Below, one piece after another: positions 1 through 10,107 of a stretch of DNA of 64,000 nt (its first letter is position 1; the number at the start of each line of letters is the position of its first letter). The stretch comes from Paenilisteria rustica (GTDB lineage Bacteria > Bacillota > Bacilli > Lactobacillales > Listeriaceae). Position numbers and translations under genes: made by a program. The DNA lies in the NCBI RefSeq assembly GCF_013820765.1, contig NZ_JABJVM010000001.1, positions 186,001 through 250,000 of the forward strand, read 5' to 3'. Below the pieces are notes generated by a model. That model did no database searches, had not been told where the DNA came from, and saw nothing but the letters and a program-made list of their open reading frames with translations.

Positions 1-1
1 G

Positions 2-646
2 ATAAGAAGTTTGTTTCGAAGTTATCGGAAAATTTTGTATGATGCGCGTTTTCTATGGTTCACGGCGGGAGGAATCGCGGTATTATCGATCGAGTTCCAA
101 CGTAATAATTTTATTTCGGTAAGGCTAGCTGATGTGTTTCCGCCGATGATGTACCATTTTGGCTGGCTAGGAAATATACCTTTTGATGGTGTAAAGTTGG
201 TCAGTATTTTGACATTAGTCAACACGTTGATGATTGTGCTTTTTACAGCCCCGATTGCAAAATGGGTTCGAGATCGTAATTTGCAAAAGTGGATGTATGT
301 TGGTTTTATGATTTTTGCATTCGGATTTGCGGTGTGTGCGCTTACGGATAGTGTTTGGATACTTTTTGGTGCCACGGTTATTTTATCTGTTGGGGAGTTA
401 CTTTATGTGCCAACACGGCAGACGATTCTGGCGGATATTGTAGATGATGCGATGCGCGGGACTTACATGGCTTTTAACGGCTTTGTTTTTCAAATCGGAA
501 AATTAATCGGAGCCGGAAGTTTGATGTTTTCGCCGTATATTGGGAAGTATGGTATGGCTTTATTCATCTTATTGTGCGGATTTGTTGGTGTGGTGCTGAC
601 ATTCTGGGCGCTTAAACCGACAACGAGGACAGTGAAACAGGAATAG
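2..646 (+). CDS. MFS transporter, C-terminal part (cut by window edge)
   Basis: The reading frame is open to the first base of the window, so the true start lies outside it; the TTG at 11 is only the first possible start codon inside. About 214 residues are visible, with six or so hydrophobic segments and a charged KWVRDRNLQKW loop between the first two helices of the half, the usual conserved loop of the second half of a 12-helix major facilitator. The end (PTTRTVKQE) is a short cytoplasmic tail. It resembles drug-efflux MFS proteins, but the substrate cannot be read from this half. It converges on the ankyrin lipoprotein gene with a shared terminator between them. Confidence 0.8.
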   Translation: MRSLFRSYRKILYDARFLWFTAGGIAVLSIEFQRNNFISVRLADVFPPMMYHFGWLGNIPFDGVKLVSILTLVNTLMIVLFTAPIAKWVRDRNLQKWMYVGFMIFAFGFAVCALTDSVWILFGATVILSVGELLYVPTRQTILADIVDDAMRGTYMAFNGFVFQIGKLIGAGSLMFSPYIGKYGMALFILLCGFVGVVLTFWALKPTTRTVKQE

Positions 647-647
647 G

Positions 648-701
648 AAAAAGAAGAGACACGACCGATAGAATCAATTTCGGTAGATTTCTCTTCTTTT
701 T
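648..701. terminator. Bidirectional terminator between MFS and ankyrin genes
   Basis: A 12-base arm (648-659, AAAAAGAAGAGA) pairs with 690-701, and a second inner stem ACCGA/TCGGT (664-668/680-684) closes the loop. A-rich and T-rich flanks give a U-tract in either direction, which suits the two convergent genes. Confidence 0.75.
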
Positions 702-706
702 TTGCG

Positions 707-1444
707 TTATTTTGCGCCATGAGTTGTTAGTAAATCGGCGATAACTTGATAGCCTTGCTGTTTCGCGTGTGCAAGAGGTGTGACGCCATTTGAGTCTGCG
801 ATGTTCGGGTCAGCGCCGTTTTCAAGTAGTGCTTGGACGATTTGCTGTTGCGTTTTGCCACCATCAGAAAGCACGATAGCTTCTAAAAGTGCCGTCCAGC
901 CTGGGTTATTGACGTGATTCACATCGATATCGGTTTCGGCTAAAAGTAGTCGAACGTTGGCGAGATGACCTTTTTCGGCGGCTGGAATCAGTGCGGTTCC
1001 TCCAAAACGGTTGGTTAGCGTATAGTCGGGGTTATGCGAAATCATTAATTTTAAAATCTCCGTCCGGCCTTCTGCACCAGCGTATAAGAAGGAGCTATCT
1101 TTTATTTTATCTTGCAAATTGACGTTAGCGCCGTATTGGAGAAATAGTTTTGCCATCGGAATATTGTTTGCGTGCGTGGCAACGAGTAACCCGCTTTCGC
1201 CGTGAGTATTGACTGTGTCAACCTGTGCGCCTTGTTGTAATAGGGATTTCAGTTGTTGGATATCGTCGGCTTCCGTTGCTTTAAGTAGTTCTTGATTTAA
1301 ATTTGCCATATTTTTTGTCACAGTTTTCTCCTCCGTTTCTTTTTTAGTCGCGGTTTCTGGTGTTTTTGCGGTTGGTTGTTCTGTGTGGGCATTCGAGCAG
1401 GCTGTGAGTGTGAATGCCATGAGTATGATAATTAATTTTGCCAT
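707..1444 (-). CDS. Ankyrin-repeat lipoprotein
   Basis: 245 residues. The N-terminus is a lipoprotein signal peptide with lipobox LTAC (lipidated Cys about residue 16), followed by a Thr/Glu/Lys-rich linker to about residue 45. The rest is about five ankyrin repeats: recognisable pieces include a DIQQLKSLLQQGA helix pair, GESGLLVATHANN, GGTALIPAAEKGH and GVTPLAHAKQQG. The product is therefore probably a surface-anchored protein-binding module; its partner is unknown. The start is set by a good ribosome site (AGAGGAGG) eight bases or so before the ATG. It is transcribed away from mraZ and is not part of the division operon. Confidence 0.85.
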   Translation of the reverse strand: MAKLIIILMAFTLTACSNAHTEQPTAKTPETATKKETEEKTVTKNMANLNQELLKATEADDIQQLKSLLQQGAQVDTVNTHGESGLLVATHANNIPMAKLFLQYGANVNLQDKIKDSSFLYAGAEGRTEILKLMISHNPDYTLTNRFGGTALIPAAEKGHLANVRLLLAETDIDVNHVNNPGWTALLEAIVLSDGGKTQQQIVQALLENGADPNIADSNGVTPLAHAKQQGYQVIADLLTTHGAK

Positions 1445-1525
1445 CAGATAACCTCCTCTTTAGTCTAATTATGCCATATAAAGATAAACTAGAGATTAAC
1501 TGGAGCTTAAAATGTGCTTTAGCGT

Positions 1526-1614
1526 GTCGACAAACGCCTATTTTCGTTGTTAAAAGTTTCATTCCGATGCTCGCGTACTCACTTTTGCTTAGAAACTGGA
1601 CATAGATGGATAGC
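1526..1614. repeat. Dispersed palindromic repeat, copy A (degenerate)
   Basis: Begins GTCGACAAACGCC, continues with CGTTGTTAAAA (1545-1555), then GATGCTCGCGTACTC and CTTTTGCTTAG. These blocks match copy C at 54673-54797 in the same order, but the right-hand arm has decayed. Confidence 0.65.
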
Positions 1615-1882
1615 GGATAAATTAGCTTTCTCTGCATATTGGAGTACTAACTCATTTCATATCGAAGGACGCCAACAACACGCTGAGGTTTGGAGAAACG
1701 GCTAGGTTTTGCGTGATATATAGTTTTTCTACAGTTTGTGGGGTTATTTTTTGTTATCTTTTTTACTATATGCCCCACTAACACCCACATTTTTTTAGGA
1801 TGATAAAATGGCTCTATAACATGGATTGAGGTGCTTGTTTTTTGTGAGGCAGCTCTTTTTTACGCTTTTTTTTAGTTTATGG

Positions 1883-1906
1883 TGGTACGAAGTGGGGAGT
1901 TGTGGT
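1883..1906 (+). promoter_or_regulatory. Putative MraZ operator (three TGGK boxes)
   Basis: TGGT (1883), TGGG (1893) and TGGT (1903) are spaced exactly 10 bp apart, 32 bases before the mraZ start. MraZ proteins are known to autorepress through TGGG-type direct repeats with 10-bp spacing; assignment here is by pattern only. Confidence 0.55.
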
Positions 1907-1937
1907 AAAGTTGTCTATAAGAAAGTGGGGATGGACT

Positions 1938-2369
1938 ATGTTCATGGGCGAATATCAACATAACATTGATATAAAGGGCCGTTTAATCGTGCCATCTAAA
2001 TTCCGTGAACAATTAGGGGATCAATTTGTCATTACCCGAGGGCTTGATAAATGTCTTTTTGCTTATCCGCTTGATGAGTGGACGAAAGTGGAAGAGAAGA
2101 TCCAGACACTCCCACTGACTAAAAAAGATGCTCGTTCTTTTACCCGTTTTTTCTTTTCTGGAGCTTCGGAATGTGAGCTTGATAAGCAGGGCCGGATTAA
2201 TATTCCGTCCAATTTAACAAGCTATGCGGAACTCGAGAAAGAGACGGTGATTGTCGGGGTCGCAAGTCGTATTGAAATTTGGAGCAAGTCGGAATGGGAT
2301 AAATTCTTTGATGAAGCCGAAGATTCGTTCGCCGATATTGCCGAAAATATGATTGGCTTTGATATTTAA
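1938..2369 (+). CDS. mraZ: MraZ transcriptional regulator / division protein
   Basis: 143 residues from the ATG at 1938 ([11 protein letters not shown]), the usual MraZ length; an in-frame upstream start at 1902 would add 12 residues not seen in the family and would lie in the operator. Two MraZ/AbrB-like halves are visible, each with a conserved DxKGR or DKQGR motif: [13 protein letters not shown] near residue 10 and [12 protein letters not shown] near residue 84. MraZ forms a ring and binds DNA upstream of its own operon as a repressor. It is the first gene of the division and cell-wall cluster and is followed 19 bases later by rsmH. Confidence 0.95.
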   Translation: MFMGEYQHNIDIKGRLIVPSKFREQLGDQFVITRGLDKCLFAYPLDEWTKVEEKIQTLPLTKKDARSFTRFFFSGASECELDKQGRINIPSNLTSYAELEKETVIVGVASRIEIWSKSEWDKFFDEAEDSFADIAENMIGFDI

Positions 2370-2388
2370 AAAGAGGAGGGGCACAAAG

Positions 2389-3324
2389 ATGTTCCAACAT
2401 GAGACAGTATTATTAAAAGAAACCGTTGATAGCTTGAATATAAAACCGGATGGTGTGTATGTGGACTGTACGCTAGGTGGTGCAGGGCACAGTTCTTACT
2501 TATTAAGCCAGCTTTCAAGCGCAGGACATTTATTCGCGTTTGACCAAGATAACAAGGCGCTCGCTCACGCCAAAGAGCGATTACAAGAATACGAAGGACA
2601 GGTCACGTTTATCAAAAGCAACTTTAGATATATTAAGGAAGCATTGCTAGAAGTTGGGATTACGGAAGTGGATGGAATTTTGTATGATTTGGGTGTTTCG
2701 TCACCACAACTAGATGAACGGGAACGAGGATTTAGTTATCATCAAGATGCACCGCTAGATATGAGAATGGATCAAGAGGCAGAACTTACGGCACGGGATG
2801 TCGTGAATGATTGGCGTTACGAGGATCTTGTGCGTATTTTTTTCCGTTATGGTGAGGAGAAATTTTCGAAGCAAGTGGCGCGTGAGATTGAGCGTAGGCG
2901 TGAAGTGGCTCCAATTGAGACGACTGGGGAATTAGTGGATGCGATTAAAGCCGCGATTCCAGCACCAGCAAGGCGAAAAGGTGGACATCCGGCAAAACGG
3001 GTTTTCCAAGCGATTCGGATTGCAGTGAATGACGAGTTAGGGGCAGTGGAGGATTCGCTGAAAGAGGCGATGGATTTACTGAAACCCGGCGGACGAATCA
3101 GCGTGATTACATTCCATTCTTTAGAAGACAGAATTACAAAACAAATGTTTACAGAGGAAGCCAAGGGGCCAGAACTGCCGCCAGGGTTACCGATTATTCC
3201 AGATGAGTATAAGCCAAAAATGAAGTTAGTAACAAGAAAACCGATTTTGCCGTCTGAGGAAGAACTGGCAGCGAACAACCGTGCACGCTCAGCAAAACTT
3301 AGAGTGATAGAACGGAATATTTAG
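2389..3324 (+). CDS. rsmH: 16S rRNA (cytosine1402-N4)-methyltransferase RsmH
   Basis: 311 residues starting [13 protein letters not shown] after a strong GAGGAGGGG ribosome site; the longer frame from 2353 overlaps mraZ and lacks a ribosome site. SAM-binding motif [14 protein letters not shown] lies near residue 31, and the family signatures [12 protein letters not shown] and PLDMRMD follow. [16 protein letters not shown] near residue 240 is the conserved catalytic-end motif. It methylates N4 of C1402 in the ribosomal P site. Its place between mraZ and ftsL is the standard order in Firmicutes. Confidence 0.96.
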   Translation: MFQHETVLLKETVDSLNIKPDGVYVDCTLGGAGHSSYLLSQLSSAGHLFAFDQDNKALAHAKERLQEYEGQVTFIKSNFRYIKEALLEVGITEVDGILYDLGVSSPQLDERERGFSYHQDAPLDMRMDQEAELTARDVVNDWRYEDLVRIFFRYGEEKFSKQVAREIERRREVAPIETTGELVDAIKAAIPAPARRKGGHPAKRVFQAIRIAVNDELGAVEDSLKEAMDLLKPGGRISVITFHSLEDRITKQMFTEEAKGPELPPGLPIIPDEYKPKMKLVTRKPILPSEEELAANNRARSAKLRVIERNI

Positions 3325-3342
3325 GAAGTAGGAGTGAAGTAG

Positions 3343-3714
3343 ATGAGTAACAATGTAGCCTACAAAACGAATGCGGAACCGAAACGCGTACATAGGGAAG
3401 CGCCGCAACCACAACCTAAAAAACAAATTTTAAAACGTGGTAAAATAACGTTGGGTGAGAAATTAATCGCCTCTGTATTTATTATCGTTATTGCGGTATT
3501 TGCTTTCAAAATTATTCATGTACAAGCGCAAGTATATAGTGTGAACCAAGGCATTCAAGAGAAACAGGCAGATGTGGATAAACAAGTGAAGGCGAATGAG
3601 GATTTGTCAGCAGAAGTGGCGGATCTTAGCCGTTATGAACGCGTATGGGAAAAAGCGAAAGAACTTGGATTGAAGCTTGATCCAGATAATGTGAAGGTAG
3701 TGGAAGGTAAATGA
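3343..3714 (+). CDS. ftsL: Cell division protein FtsL
   Basis: 123 residues. A basic cytoplasmic N-terminus of about 45 residues (rich in Lys, Pro, Gln) is followed by one membrane helix (LIASVFIIVIAVFAFKII, about 46-64) and a short extracellular coiled coil with heptad-like leucine, valine and alanine spacing. This is the normal layout of FtsL, which forms the FtsL-DivIC-DivIB complex that activates septal peptidoglycan synthesis. Sequence conservation in this family is low, so the call rests on topology, size and position between rsmH and pbpB. The stop overlaps the pbpB start (ATGA), implying translational coupling. Confidence 0.9.
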   Translation: MSNNVAYKTNAEPKRVHREAPQPQPKKQILKRGKITLGEKLIASVFIIVIAVFAFKIIHVQAQVYSVNQGIQEKQADVDKQVKANEDLSAEVADLSRYERVWEKAKELGLKLDPDNVKVVEGK

Positions 3715-5957
3715 AAAAACGAGTAGGAAACATGAGACGAGGCGCCCTGGTTCTTTTTATCATCTTTGGAGTTATTTTTCTGTCGGTTATCGGACGCTTC
3801 TTTTACATGCAAGTCGTTGGCGATGTTAACGGCGTTCCACTTGCGGCCAAAGCGGCTAAACAGCATTTACGAAGCAGTGTCATTGAAGCAAATCGCGGCT
3901 CTATTTTAGATCAAAAGGGCGAAGTGATTGCTAAGGACACTGCTTCTTATACGTTGGCGGCGGTGCTCGATCCGAAGCAGACGGTGGACCCGAAAAATCC
4001 GCATCATGTGGTGGAAAAAGAAGAAACGGCAGCCGTTTTAGCGAAATATTTGCCAATGAAAGAAGCGGATATTTTGAAAAAACTGCAAAAGAAAGATATC
4101 TTCCAAGTCGAGTTTGGAAAAGCGGGTAAGAATTTATCGGCGGAAGTGAAGGATAAGATTGAAGCGTCGAAATTACCGGGATTGGTGTTCACGAAGCAGG
4201 CGGAACGATTTTATCCGAATGGCGTTTTTGCCTCCCATCTGATTGGTTATGCGCAGCAAGAAACTGGCAAGGATGGCATTTCGAAATTAATCGGTAAAAT
4301 GGGTATTGAGAAGGCGTATAATGATATTTTGACTGGTAAAAATGGTTCGATTAATTATGATGCGGATAAATATGGTTACATTTTGCCGAATGCGAAGAGT
4401 GTGGTGAAAGAGGCGCAAGATGGGCAAGATATTTATTTGACGCTTGATAAGAAGATTCAGACGTTTTTGGAGGATACGCTAAATACGGTGGATGCGAAAT
4501 ATAATCCGAAAAATATGATGGCGGTTGTGATGAATCCGAAAACGGGCGAGATTTTGGCGATGAGTCAGCGGGACACGTTTAACCCGACGACGAAGGAAGG
4601 TTTGACGGACCAATGGGCGAATTTGCCAGTTGAGATTACGTACGAGCCTGGTTCGGTTATGAAGATATTTTCGCTCGCCTCAGCAATTGATTTAGGTGTA
4701 TATCATCCGAATGCATACTATCAATCAGGGACGTATAACGTTGGGAACATCCCGATTCATGACCATAATGCTGGTGTTGGTTGGGGCTCGATTACGTATC
4801 GTGAAGGGGTTGAGCGTTCGAGTAACGTTGCTTTTGCGAAACTTCTAGCTGGTATGGGACCGGATAAATTCAAAACGTATTTGCAAAACTTTGGCTTTGG
4901 TGCAAAAACGGGTATCGATCTTCCGAATGAAGCGACGGGTAAAATTCTATTTGATCGGAGAATCGAGCAGGTGACAACGGTTTTCGGTCAAGGAACAACG
5001 GTAACGATGATGCAAATGCTTCAAGGTGCGACGGCGATTGCGAGTGATGGTACGATGAAACAGCCGTATGTTGTGTCAAAAATTGTCGATCCGAATACTG
5101 GTAAAGTGACGGAAACGAAGACGGTCACAACTGGGAAACCAATCAGCGCGGCAACGGCGAAACAGACGCGTGAAGAGTTGCGAAATGTTATTACGGGCAA
5201 GGTTGGAACAGGGAAATTATACGCGATTGATGGCTATGATATTGCTGGGAAAACTGGAACATCACAGATTCCGAATCCGGATGGTGGTGGCTATATGACG
5301 GGGAATGATAATTATATTTTCTCCTTCATGGGCATGGCACCAGCGAAAGATCCGGAGCTTGTGATGTACGTGACGATGCAACAGCCGCAATTATCTGGAA
5401 CGGAGACGGGCGGAAAAGCGGTGTCGGAAATTTTTAACCCGGTGATGAAAAACAGTTTGCAGTATTTGAATATTAAATCGGCGGATACGGCCAAGCTGAA
5501 AACCGTTGAGATGACATCGATGGCTGGTAAGACGCCAGACGTTGCGAAGAAAGAATTAGAAGCGAAGAAATTGATTCCAGTCGTCATTGGGAACGGCAAG
5601 AAAATTGTGCAACAGTTGCCGCTAGCTGGCGAGAAAATTTTGGAAGGACAACGGGTTATTTTGATGACAGAAGGCGACATGACAATTCCGGACATGAAGG
5701 ATTGGGCGAAGAATGACATGCTCAAAGTCTCGGAAATAACGGGTGTTCCTTTTAAAGTCAATGGAGATGGCTATGTGTTGAAGCAGAGCCTTTCTGCGGG
5801 ATCGGTACTCAATGATAAGTCGCAGGTGACGATTGATCTCGCGACACCGGACAAAATTCCAAATTTCAATAAGGTCCCGAAAGTAGAGAAAAATGAAGAG
5901 ACTTCGGCGGATACGACGGTGGAAGAGGCAACGGGGCTAAATGCTTTATTAAATTAG
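3711..5957 (+). CDS. pbpB: Septal class B penicillin-binding protein with PASTA domains
   Basis: 748 residues. One N-terminal membrane anchor (about 9-31), a PBP dimerisation domain (about 55-230), a transpeptidase domain and two C-terminal PASTA domains (from about 600 on). All three active-site motifs are present: SVMK with the acylated Ser at 315, SSN at 370-372 and KTGT at 514-517. Class B enzymes of this type cross-link septal peptidoglycan with FtsW. No ftsW is found in this cluster. Residues RGSILDQKGEVIA are the usual start of the dimerisation domain. The tail beyond the second PASTA domain is Glu/Thr-rich. A hairpin lies just downstream. Confidence 0.95.
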   Translation: MKKRVGNMRRGALVLFIIFGVIFLSVIGRFFYMQVVGDVNGVPLAAKAAKQHLRSSVIEANRGSILDQKGEVIAKDTASYTLAAVLDPKQTVDPKNPHHVVEKEETAAVLAKYLPMKEADILKKLQKKDIFQVEFGKAGKNLSAEVKDKIEASKLPGLVFTKQAERFYPNGVFASHLIGYAQQETGKDGISKLIGKMGIEKAYNDILTGKNGSINYDADKYGYILPNAKSVVKEAQDGQDIYLTLDKKIQTFLEDTLNTVDAKYNPKNMMAVVMNPKTGEILAMSQRDTFNPTTKEGLTDQWANLPVEITYEPGSVMKIFSLASAIDLGVYHPNAYYQSGTYNVGNIPIHDHNAGVGWGSITYREGVERSSNVAFAKLLAGMGPDKFKTYLQNFGFGAKTGIDLPNEATGKILFDRRIEQVTTVFGQGTTVTMMQMLQGATAIASDGTMKQPYVVSKIVDPNTGKVTETKTVTTGKPISAATAKQTREELRNVITGKVGTGKLYAIDGYDIAGKTGTSQIPNPDGGGYMTGNDNYIFSFMGMAPAKDPELVMYVTMQQPQLSGTETGGKAVSEIFNPVMKNSLQYLNIKSADTAKLKTVEMTSMAGKTPDVAKKELEAKKLIPVVIGNGKKIVQQLPLAGEKILEGQRVILMTEGDMTIPDMKDWAKNDMLKVSEITGVPFKVNGDGYVLKQSLSAGSVLNDKSQVTIDLATPDKIPNFNKVPKVEKNEETSADTTVEEATGLNALLN

Positions 5958-5964
5958 TAAATGG

Positions 5965-6010
5965 GGTAGGCGCACACTTTTTCGGAAATCGTAAGCGTGA
6001 TGTGCCTACC
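5965..6010 (+). terminator. Hairpin after pbpB (partial terminator)
   Basis: GGTAGGCGCACA (5965-5976) pairs with TGTGCCTACC (6001-6010) with one bulged G. The following TATTTT is a weak U-tract, so it may reduce rather than stop transcription into murE. Confidence 0.55.
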
Positions 6011-6170
6011 TATTTTGATAGCAGGGGAAAGATTGCTAAAAGACTAGTATTTCGCCGCTGTTTTTGCTAATATAGAATAGAAGATTTGTCATCGTTACGC
6101 GCGCTGATATGCACTCGTTTTTTTAGAGATTGCGATATCATTTTTTGCGTTGGACTTTGGAGGCGATGAG

Positions 6171-7676
6171 ATGGAAGGGACGTTCGAAATGGAATTAGAG
6201 AAGCTAATAGAGGCAATTCCTTACAGCCAGCTGGTGCAAACCGAGGAAGATACGCTACATATAGAAGTGAAAAGTGTCGAGCAGGACAGCAGACAGGTGA
6301 CGGCGGGTACGTTATTTGTATGCATTGACGGGGAAGTGGTAGACGGACATGCGTTTGCAAAAACGGCGCAGGAACAGGGCGCAGTTGCGATTGTAGCGGA
6401 GCGGATGCTTTCGGATATTACGATACCGGTCATTTTGGTACAGGACGGGAAACGGGCGATGGCGATGCTTGCCGCGGCTTTTTACACATATCCAACGACG
6501 GAAATGAATTTGATTGGGATTACGGGAACAAACGGTAAGACGACGGTGAGCCACTTAGTGGAGTTCATTTTAGCGGATAACGCCGTGACGACAGGTTTGA
6601 TTGGTACGATGTATCGCAAAATTGGCGCGGAGATTTTGGAAACGAAAAACACGACGCCGGACAGTTTGACGTTGCAAAAGACGTTTCGGCAAATGCGTAA
6701 TCAGGAAGTGACGACGGCGATTATGGAGGTGTCCTCGCATGCGCTTGTGCAAGGTCGTGTCTATGGTTCCGAATATGATATAGCGGTATTTACGAACTTG
6801 TCACAGGATCATTTGGATTATCATAAAACGATGGAGGAATATGCCCACGCGAAAAGCTTATTGTTCGCCCAACTCGGAAATGGCTATGGTGGCTCTTCGA
6901 AAGCGGCGATCATTAATGCGGATGACCCTCATGCCAAAATGATGATCGAGGCGACAGGCGTGAGTTTGCTGACATACGGCATTGATGGTGAAGCGTCTTT
7001 CCGAGCTAGTGATATTAAGATTAGTAGTAAGGGGACGGGATTCCAGCTTCATTTTCAAGATGAGGTTTTCCAAGTGCAGCTGAAATTGATTGGCAAATTT
7101 AATGTGTATAATGCACTCGCTGCGATCGCGACGGTTTATGCGACAAATGAAGCGCCATACACGATTCCAGAAATTATCGGATCCCTTGAGAAAGTGCAAG
7201 GTGTAGCGGGACGTTTTGAACTCGTTGATGCTGGGCAGCAGTTCCCGGTCATTGTGGACTACGCGCACACACCAGATGGTTTGGAAAATGTATTAAAAAC
7301 GGTGACGGAATTCGCTACAGGACGCATTTTTGTTGTCGTCGGTTGTGGTGGTGATCGTGATAAAGGGAAGCGCCCGCAGATGGCTCAAATCGCTGTGAAG
7401 TACGCGACAGACCCAATTTTCACATCGGATAACCCGCGGACGGAAGTGCCGATGCAGATTATTGAGGATATGCTAGCTGGCGTGCCTGACGCGGCGTATA
7501 CGGTGAAAGAACACCGACATGACGCCATTCGTTTTGCGGTGCAACAGGCTAATCCCGAAGATGTTATTTTGATAGCTGGAAAAGGGCATGAAACGTATCA
7601 AATCATTGGCGATGTTGTTCATGATTTCGATGATCGCAAAGAAGCACGCGAAGCCATTTTAGCAAAAATATTATAA
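6171..7676 (+). CDS. murE: UDP-MurNAc-tripeptide synthetase (meso-DAP adding)
   Basis: 501 residues from the ATG at 6171, which has a GGAGG site seven bases upstream; the in-frame codon at 6150 would put that site inside the gene. Mur ligase layout: N-terminal UDP-binding domain, ATP loop [16 protein letters not shown] near residue 113, central domain with SSHAL and TNLSQDHLDYH, and C-terminal domain. The DNPR motif (TSDNPRTE) near residue 420 is the signature for meso-diaminopimelate as the added residue, so this organism has DAP-type peptidoglycan. A 213-base gap separates it from pbpB; it is followed by mraY. Confidence 0.96.
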   Translation: MEGTFEMELEKLIEAIPYSQLVQTEEDTLHIEVKSVEQDSRQVTAGTLFVCIDGEVVDGHAFAKTAQEQGAVAIVAERMLSDITIPVILVQDGKRAMAMLAAAFYTYPTTEMNLIGITGTNGKTTVSHLVEFILADNAVTTGLIGTMYRKIGAEILETKNTTPDSLTLQKTFRQMRNQEVTTAIMEVSSHALVQGRVYGSEYDIAVFTNLSQDHLDYHKTMEEYAHAKSLLFAQLGNGYGGSSKAAIINADDPHAKMMIEATGVSLLTYGIDGEASFRASDIKISSKGTGFQLHFQDEVFQVQLKLIGKFNVYNALAAIATVYATNEAPYTIPEIIGSLEKVQGVAGRFELVDAGQQFPVIVDYAHTPDGLENVLKTVTEFATGRIFVVVGCGGDRDKGKRPQMAQIAVKYATDPIFTSDNPRTEVPMQIIEDMLAGVPDAAYTVKEHRHDAIRFAVQQANPEDVILIAGKGHETYQIIGDVVHDFDDRKEAREAILAKIL

Positions 7677-7727
7677 CGAGACATTTTACGATAGCGAAAG
7701 ATACAAAATAGATTGGAGCGAAAAAGC

Positions 7728-8705
7728 GTGTCATTATATTGGATAGTTACAACATTTGCGATGGCTTTCATTATTACCGTCATCGGGGTACCTTTATTTA
7801 TCCCGTTTTTACAAAAATTAAAGTTTGGTCAAAGTATTCGTGAGGAAGGTCCACAAAGCCATCAGAAAAAATCAGGAACACCGACAATGGGAGGCCTCGT
7901 ATTCCTTCTCGCGATGATTATTAGTTTCGTGATTATGACGCTAATCGGCGGCTGGTTTGGTACTGAAGCATTGCTACTACTCATTCCGCTCGTATTATTT
8001 GGCGCATTAGGATTTTTAGATGATTATATTAAAGTCGTGAAAAAGCAAAACTTAGGATTACGTTCGAAGCAGAAGTTTCTCGGACAAGTTGTTATTTCAG
8101 TCTTGTTCTACGTGATTTATCATTGGAATGGCTATCCGGAAACACTGACGATTCCGTTCACATCAACAGAGGTTAACCTAGGTTGGTTCTTCCTCATCTT
8201 CGTGATTTTCTGGCTTGTAGGATTCTCGAATGCTGTGAATTTAACAGATGGCTTGGATGGCTTGGTTTCAGGACTTTCTGTTATTGCTTTTGGCGCATTA
8301 GGAATCATCGCGATTTTCCAAGACCAAGATGTCGTAGCGATGTTTTGTTTAGCGATTGTCGGAGCGATGCTAGGATTCCTACTTTTCAACAAGAACCCGG
8401 CAAAAATTTTCATGGGGGATACAGGATCGTTAGCGCTCGGTGGTGCGATTGCCGCAATTTCGATTCTACTACAACAAGAATGGATGCTACTTTTAATCGG
8501 ACTCGTATTCGTTATTGAAACAGCCTCGGTTATCATCCAAGTCTTTTATTTTAAAGTTACAAATGGAAAAAGATTATTCAAAATGAGTCCGATTCACCAT
8601 CACTTTGAGCATGTCGATATCGGCTGGTCAGAATGGCGTATCGTCTTCACTTTCTGGGGTGCGGGGCTTGTCTGTGCGATTATTGCACTGTTCGTCATCC
8701 TGTAA
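7728..8705 (+). CDS. mraY: Phospho-MurNAc-pentapeptide translocase
   Basis: 325 residues from the GTG at 7728 ([10 protein letters not shown]). The earlier in-frame TTG at 7713 lies inside the ribosome site TTGGAGCG, so it is rejected. The protein has about ten membrane helices and the family motifs: GTPTMGG, DDYIK ([11 protein letters not shown]), NLTDGLDGL and the MSPIHHHFE segment near the C-terminus, which contribute the Mg- and substrate-binding aspartates and histidines. It transfers phospho-MurNAc-pentapeptide to undecaprenyl phosphate, giving lipid I on the inner face of the membrane. It sits between murE and murD as expected. Confidence 0.97.
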   Translation: MSLYWIVTTFAMAFIITVIGVPLFIPFLQKLKFGQSIREEGPQSHQKKSGTPTMGGLVFLLAMIISFVIMTLIGGWFGTEALLLLIPLVLFGALGFLDDYIKVVKKQNLGLRSKQKFLGQVVISVLFYVIYHWNGYPETLTIPFTSTEVNLGWFFLIFVIFWLVGFSNAVNLTDGLDGLVSGLSVIAFGALGIIAIFQDQDVVAMFCLAIVGAMLGFLLFNKNPAKIFMGDTGSLALGGAIAAISILLQQEWMLLLIGLVFVIETASVIIQVFYFKVTNGKRLFKMSPIHHHFEHVDIGWSEWRIVFTFWGAGLVCAIIALFVIL

Positions 8706-8739
8706 AAAATGGGAATGAGTTGAAATTGGGGGAATAAAA

Positions 8740-10107
8740 ATGAAAAACATTATTCAATATAAGCATCGCAAAGTACTTGTATTGGGCTTAGCGAGAAGTG
8801 GTGTCGGTGCGGCGTCCCTTCTTCATAAACTCGGCGCCTTTGTGACAGTGAATGATCAAAAGCCGTTTAGTGAGAATCCAGAAGCACAAGGTTTGCTAGA
8901 ACAAGGAATTAAAGTAATCTGTGGCTCGCATCCTGTGGAACTTTTAGACGAAGGATTCGAACTTGTCGTGAAAAATCCAGGCATTCCATATGACAACCCG
9001 ATGATTAAAAAAGCACAAGATTTGATGATCCCGATTATTACCGAAGTCGAGTTAGCCTATCAAATTTCCGATGCACCAATCATTGGTATCACTGGTACAA
9101 ACGGGAAAACGACGACGACGACCATCGTGCACCATATGCTAAATGAAATGACACCAAATAAATCACTACTTGCTGGGAACATCGGTTTTCCAGGTTCAGA
9201 AGTTGCCGAAAAAGCGACGGCGGATCAATATATCGCGATGGAGCTTTCCTCGTTCCAACTGATGGGGATTCGCACGTTTTGCCCGAAAATCGCGGTCATC
9301 ACGAATATTTATGAGGCGCATATCGATTATCATAAAACACGTGAGGATTACGTAAAAGCGAAATGGCGCATCCAAGAAAATCAAACAAAAAATGAATTCT
9401 TAGTTATCAACTGGGATCAAGATGAATTACGGAATATGACGAAGCGTACAAAAGCGAAAGTCATCCCGTTCTCACCAACGCAAAAATTGGGCGAAGGTGC
9501 GTATGTCAAAGATGGTAATATCATGTTTTACGATGAAATTATTGGTAAGCGTGATGACATCTTACTCCCAGGCGAACATAATTTAGAAAATATTCTTGCC
9601 TCCATCGCAGTCGCTAAAATCTGCGAGGTGAGTAACGAGCAAATCATGCAGGTGCTGGAAACGTTCAAGGGCGTAGAACACCGGACGCAGTTTGTCAAAG
9701 AACTAAACGGCCGCAAATTTTACAACGATTCCAAGGCAACGAATATTTTGGCAACCCAGAGCGCGCTTAGCGGTTTTAATAAACCAGTGGTGCTTCTGGC
9801 TGGTGGGCTTGATCGAGGTATCGAATTCGATGAACTCAAACCATTTTTCAAGAACGTGAAAACATTGATTACTTTTGGCGAAACGGCTGAAAAAGTAGGC
9901 CGTGTTGGTAAAGAAGCAGGCGTGGATGTGCACCGTGTACATGATGTGACTGCTGCTGTGCCGCTTGCTTACGAGCTATCCAATCCAGGCGATATCATTT
10001 TACTGTCACCAGCATGCGCAAGTTGGGATCAATACAGAACGTTCGAAGTTCGAGGCCGTGCCTTTATGGATGCCATCGAAGAATTGCCAGATGAGGTGGA
10101 AAAATGA
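8740..10107 (+). CDS. murD: UDP-MurNAc-L-alanine:D-glutamate ligase
   Basis: 455 residues. N-terminal Rossmann-like fold with [13 protein letters not shown] near residue 16, the ATP loop [15 protein letters not shown] near residue 112, central-domain motif [12 protein letters not shown], and C-terminal domain with YNDSKATN near residue 327 and [10 protein letters not shown] near residue 424. It adds D-Glu to UDP-MurNAc-L-Ala in the cytoplasm. MurC is not in this cluster and must be encoded elsewhere. Its stop overlaps the murG start codon (ATGA), a typical coupled pair. Confidence 0.97.
   Translation: MKNIIQYKHRKVLVLGLARSGVGAASLLHKLGAFVTVNDQKPFSENPEAQGLLEQGIKVICGSHPVELLDEGFELVVKNPGIPYDNPMIKKAQDLMIPIITEVELAYQISDAPIIGITGTNGKTTTTTIVHHMLNEMTPNKSLLAGNIGFPGSEVAEKATADQYIAMELSSFQLMGIRTFCPKIAVITNIYEAHIDYHKTREDYVKAKWRIQENQTKNEFLVINWDQDELRNMTKRTKAKVIPFSPTQKLGEGAYVKDGNIMFYDEIIGKRDDILLPGEHNLENILASIAVAKICEVSNEQIMQVLETFKGVEHRTQFVKELNGRKFYNDSKATNILATQSALSGFNKPVVLLAGGLDRGIEFDELKPFFKNVKTLITFGETAEKVGRVGKEAGVDVHRVHDVTAAVPLAYELSNPGDIILLSPACASWDQYRTFEVRGRAFMDAIEELPDEVEK

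Larger units (their letters stand above)
1445..1937. other. Intergenic region between ankyrin gene and mraZ
   Basis: 493 bases without a gene. It holds a degenerate copy of the dispersed palindrome family (1526-1614), an AT-rich stretch around 1690-1880 and, just before mraZ, 10-bp-spaced TGGK boxes. I could not assign a convincing -35/-10 pair for mraZ. Confidence 0.6.

Noticed and set aside
1526-1614. CRISPR repeat or attachment site
   Set aside because: Copies are scattered singly across the window, not arrayed with spacers, and no integrase or phage genes are near.
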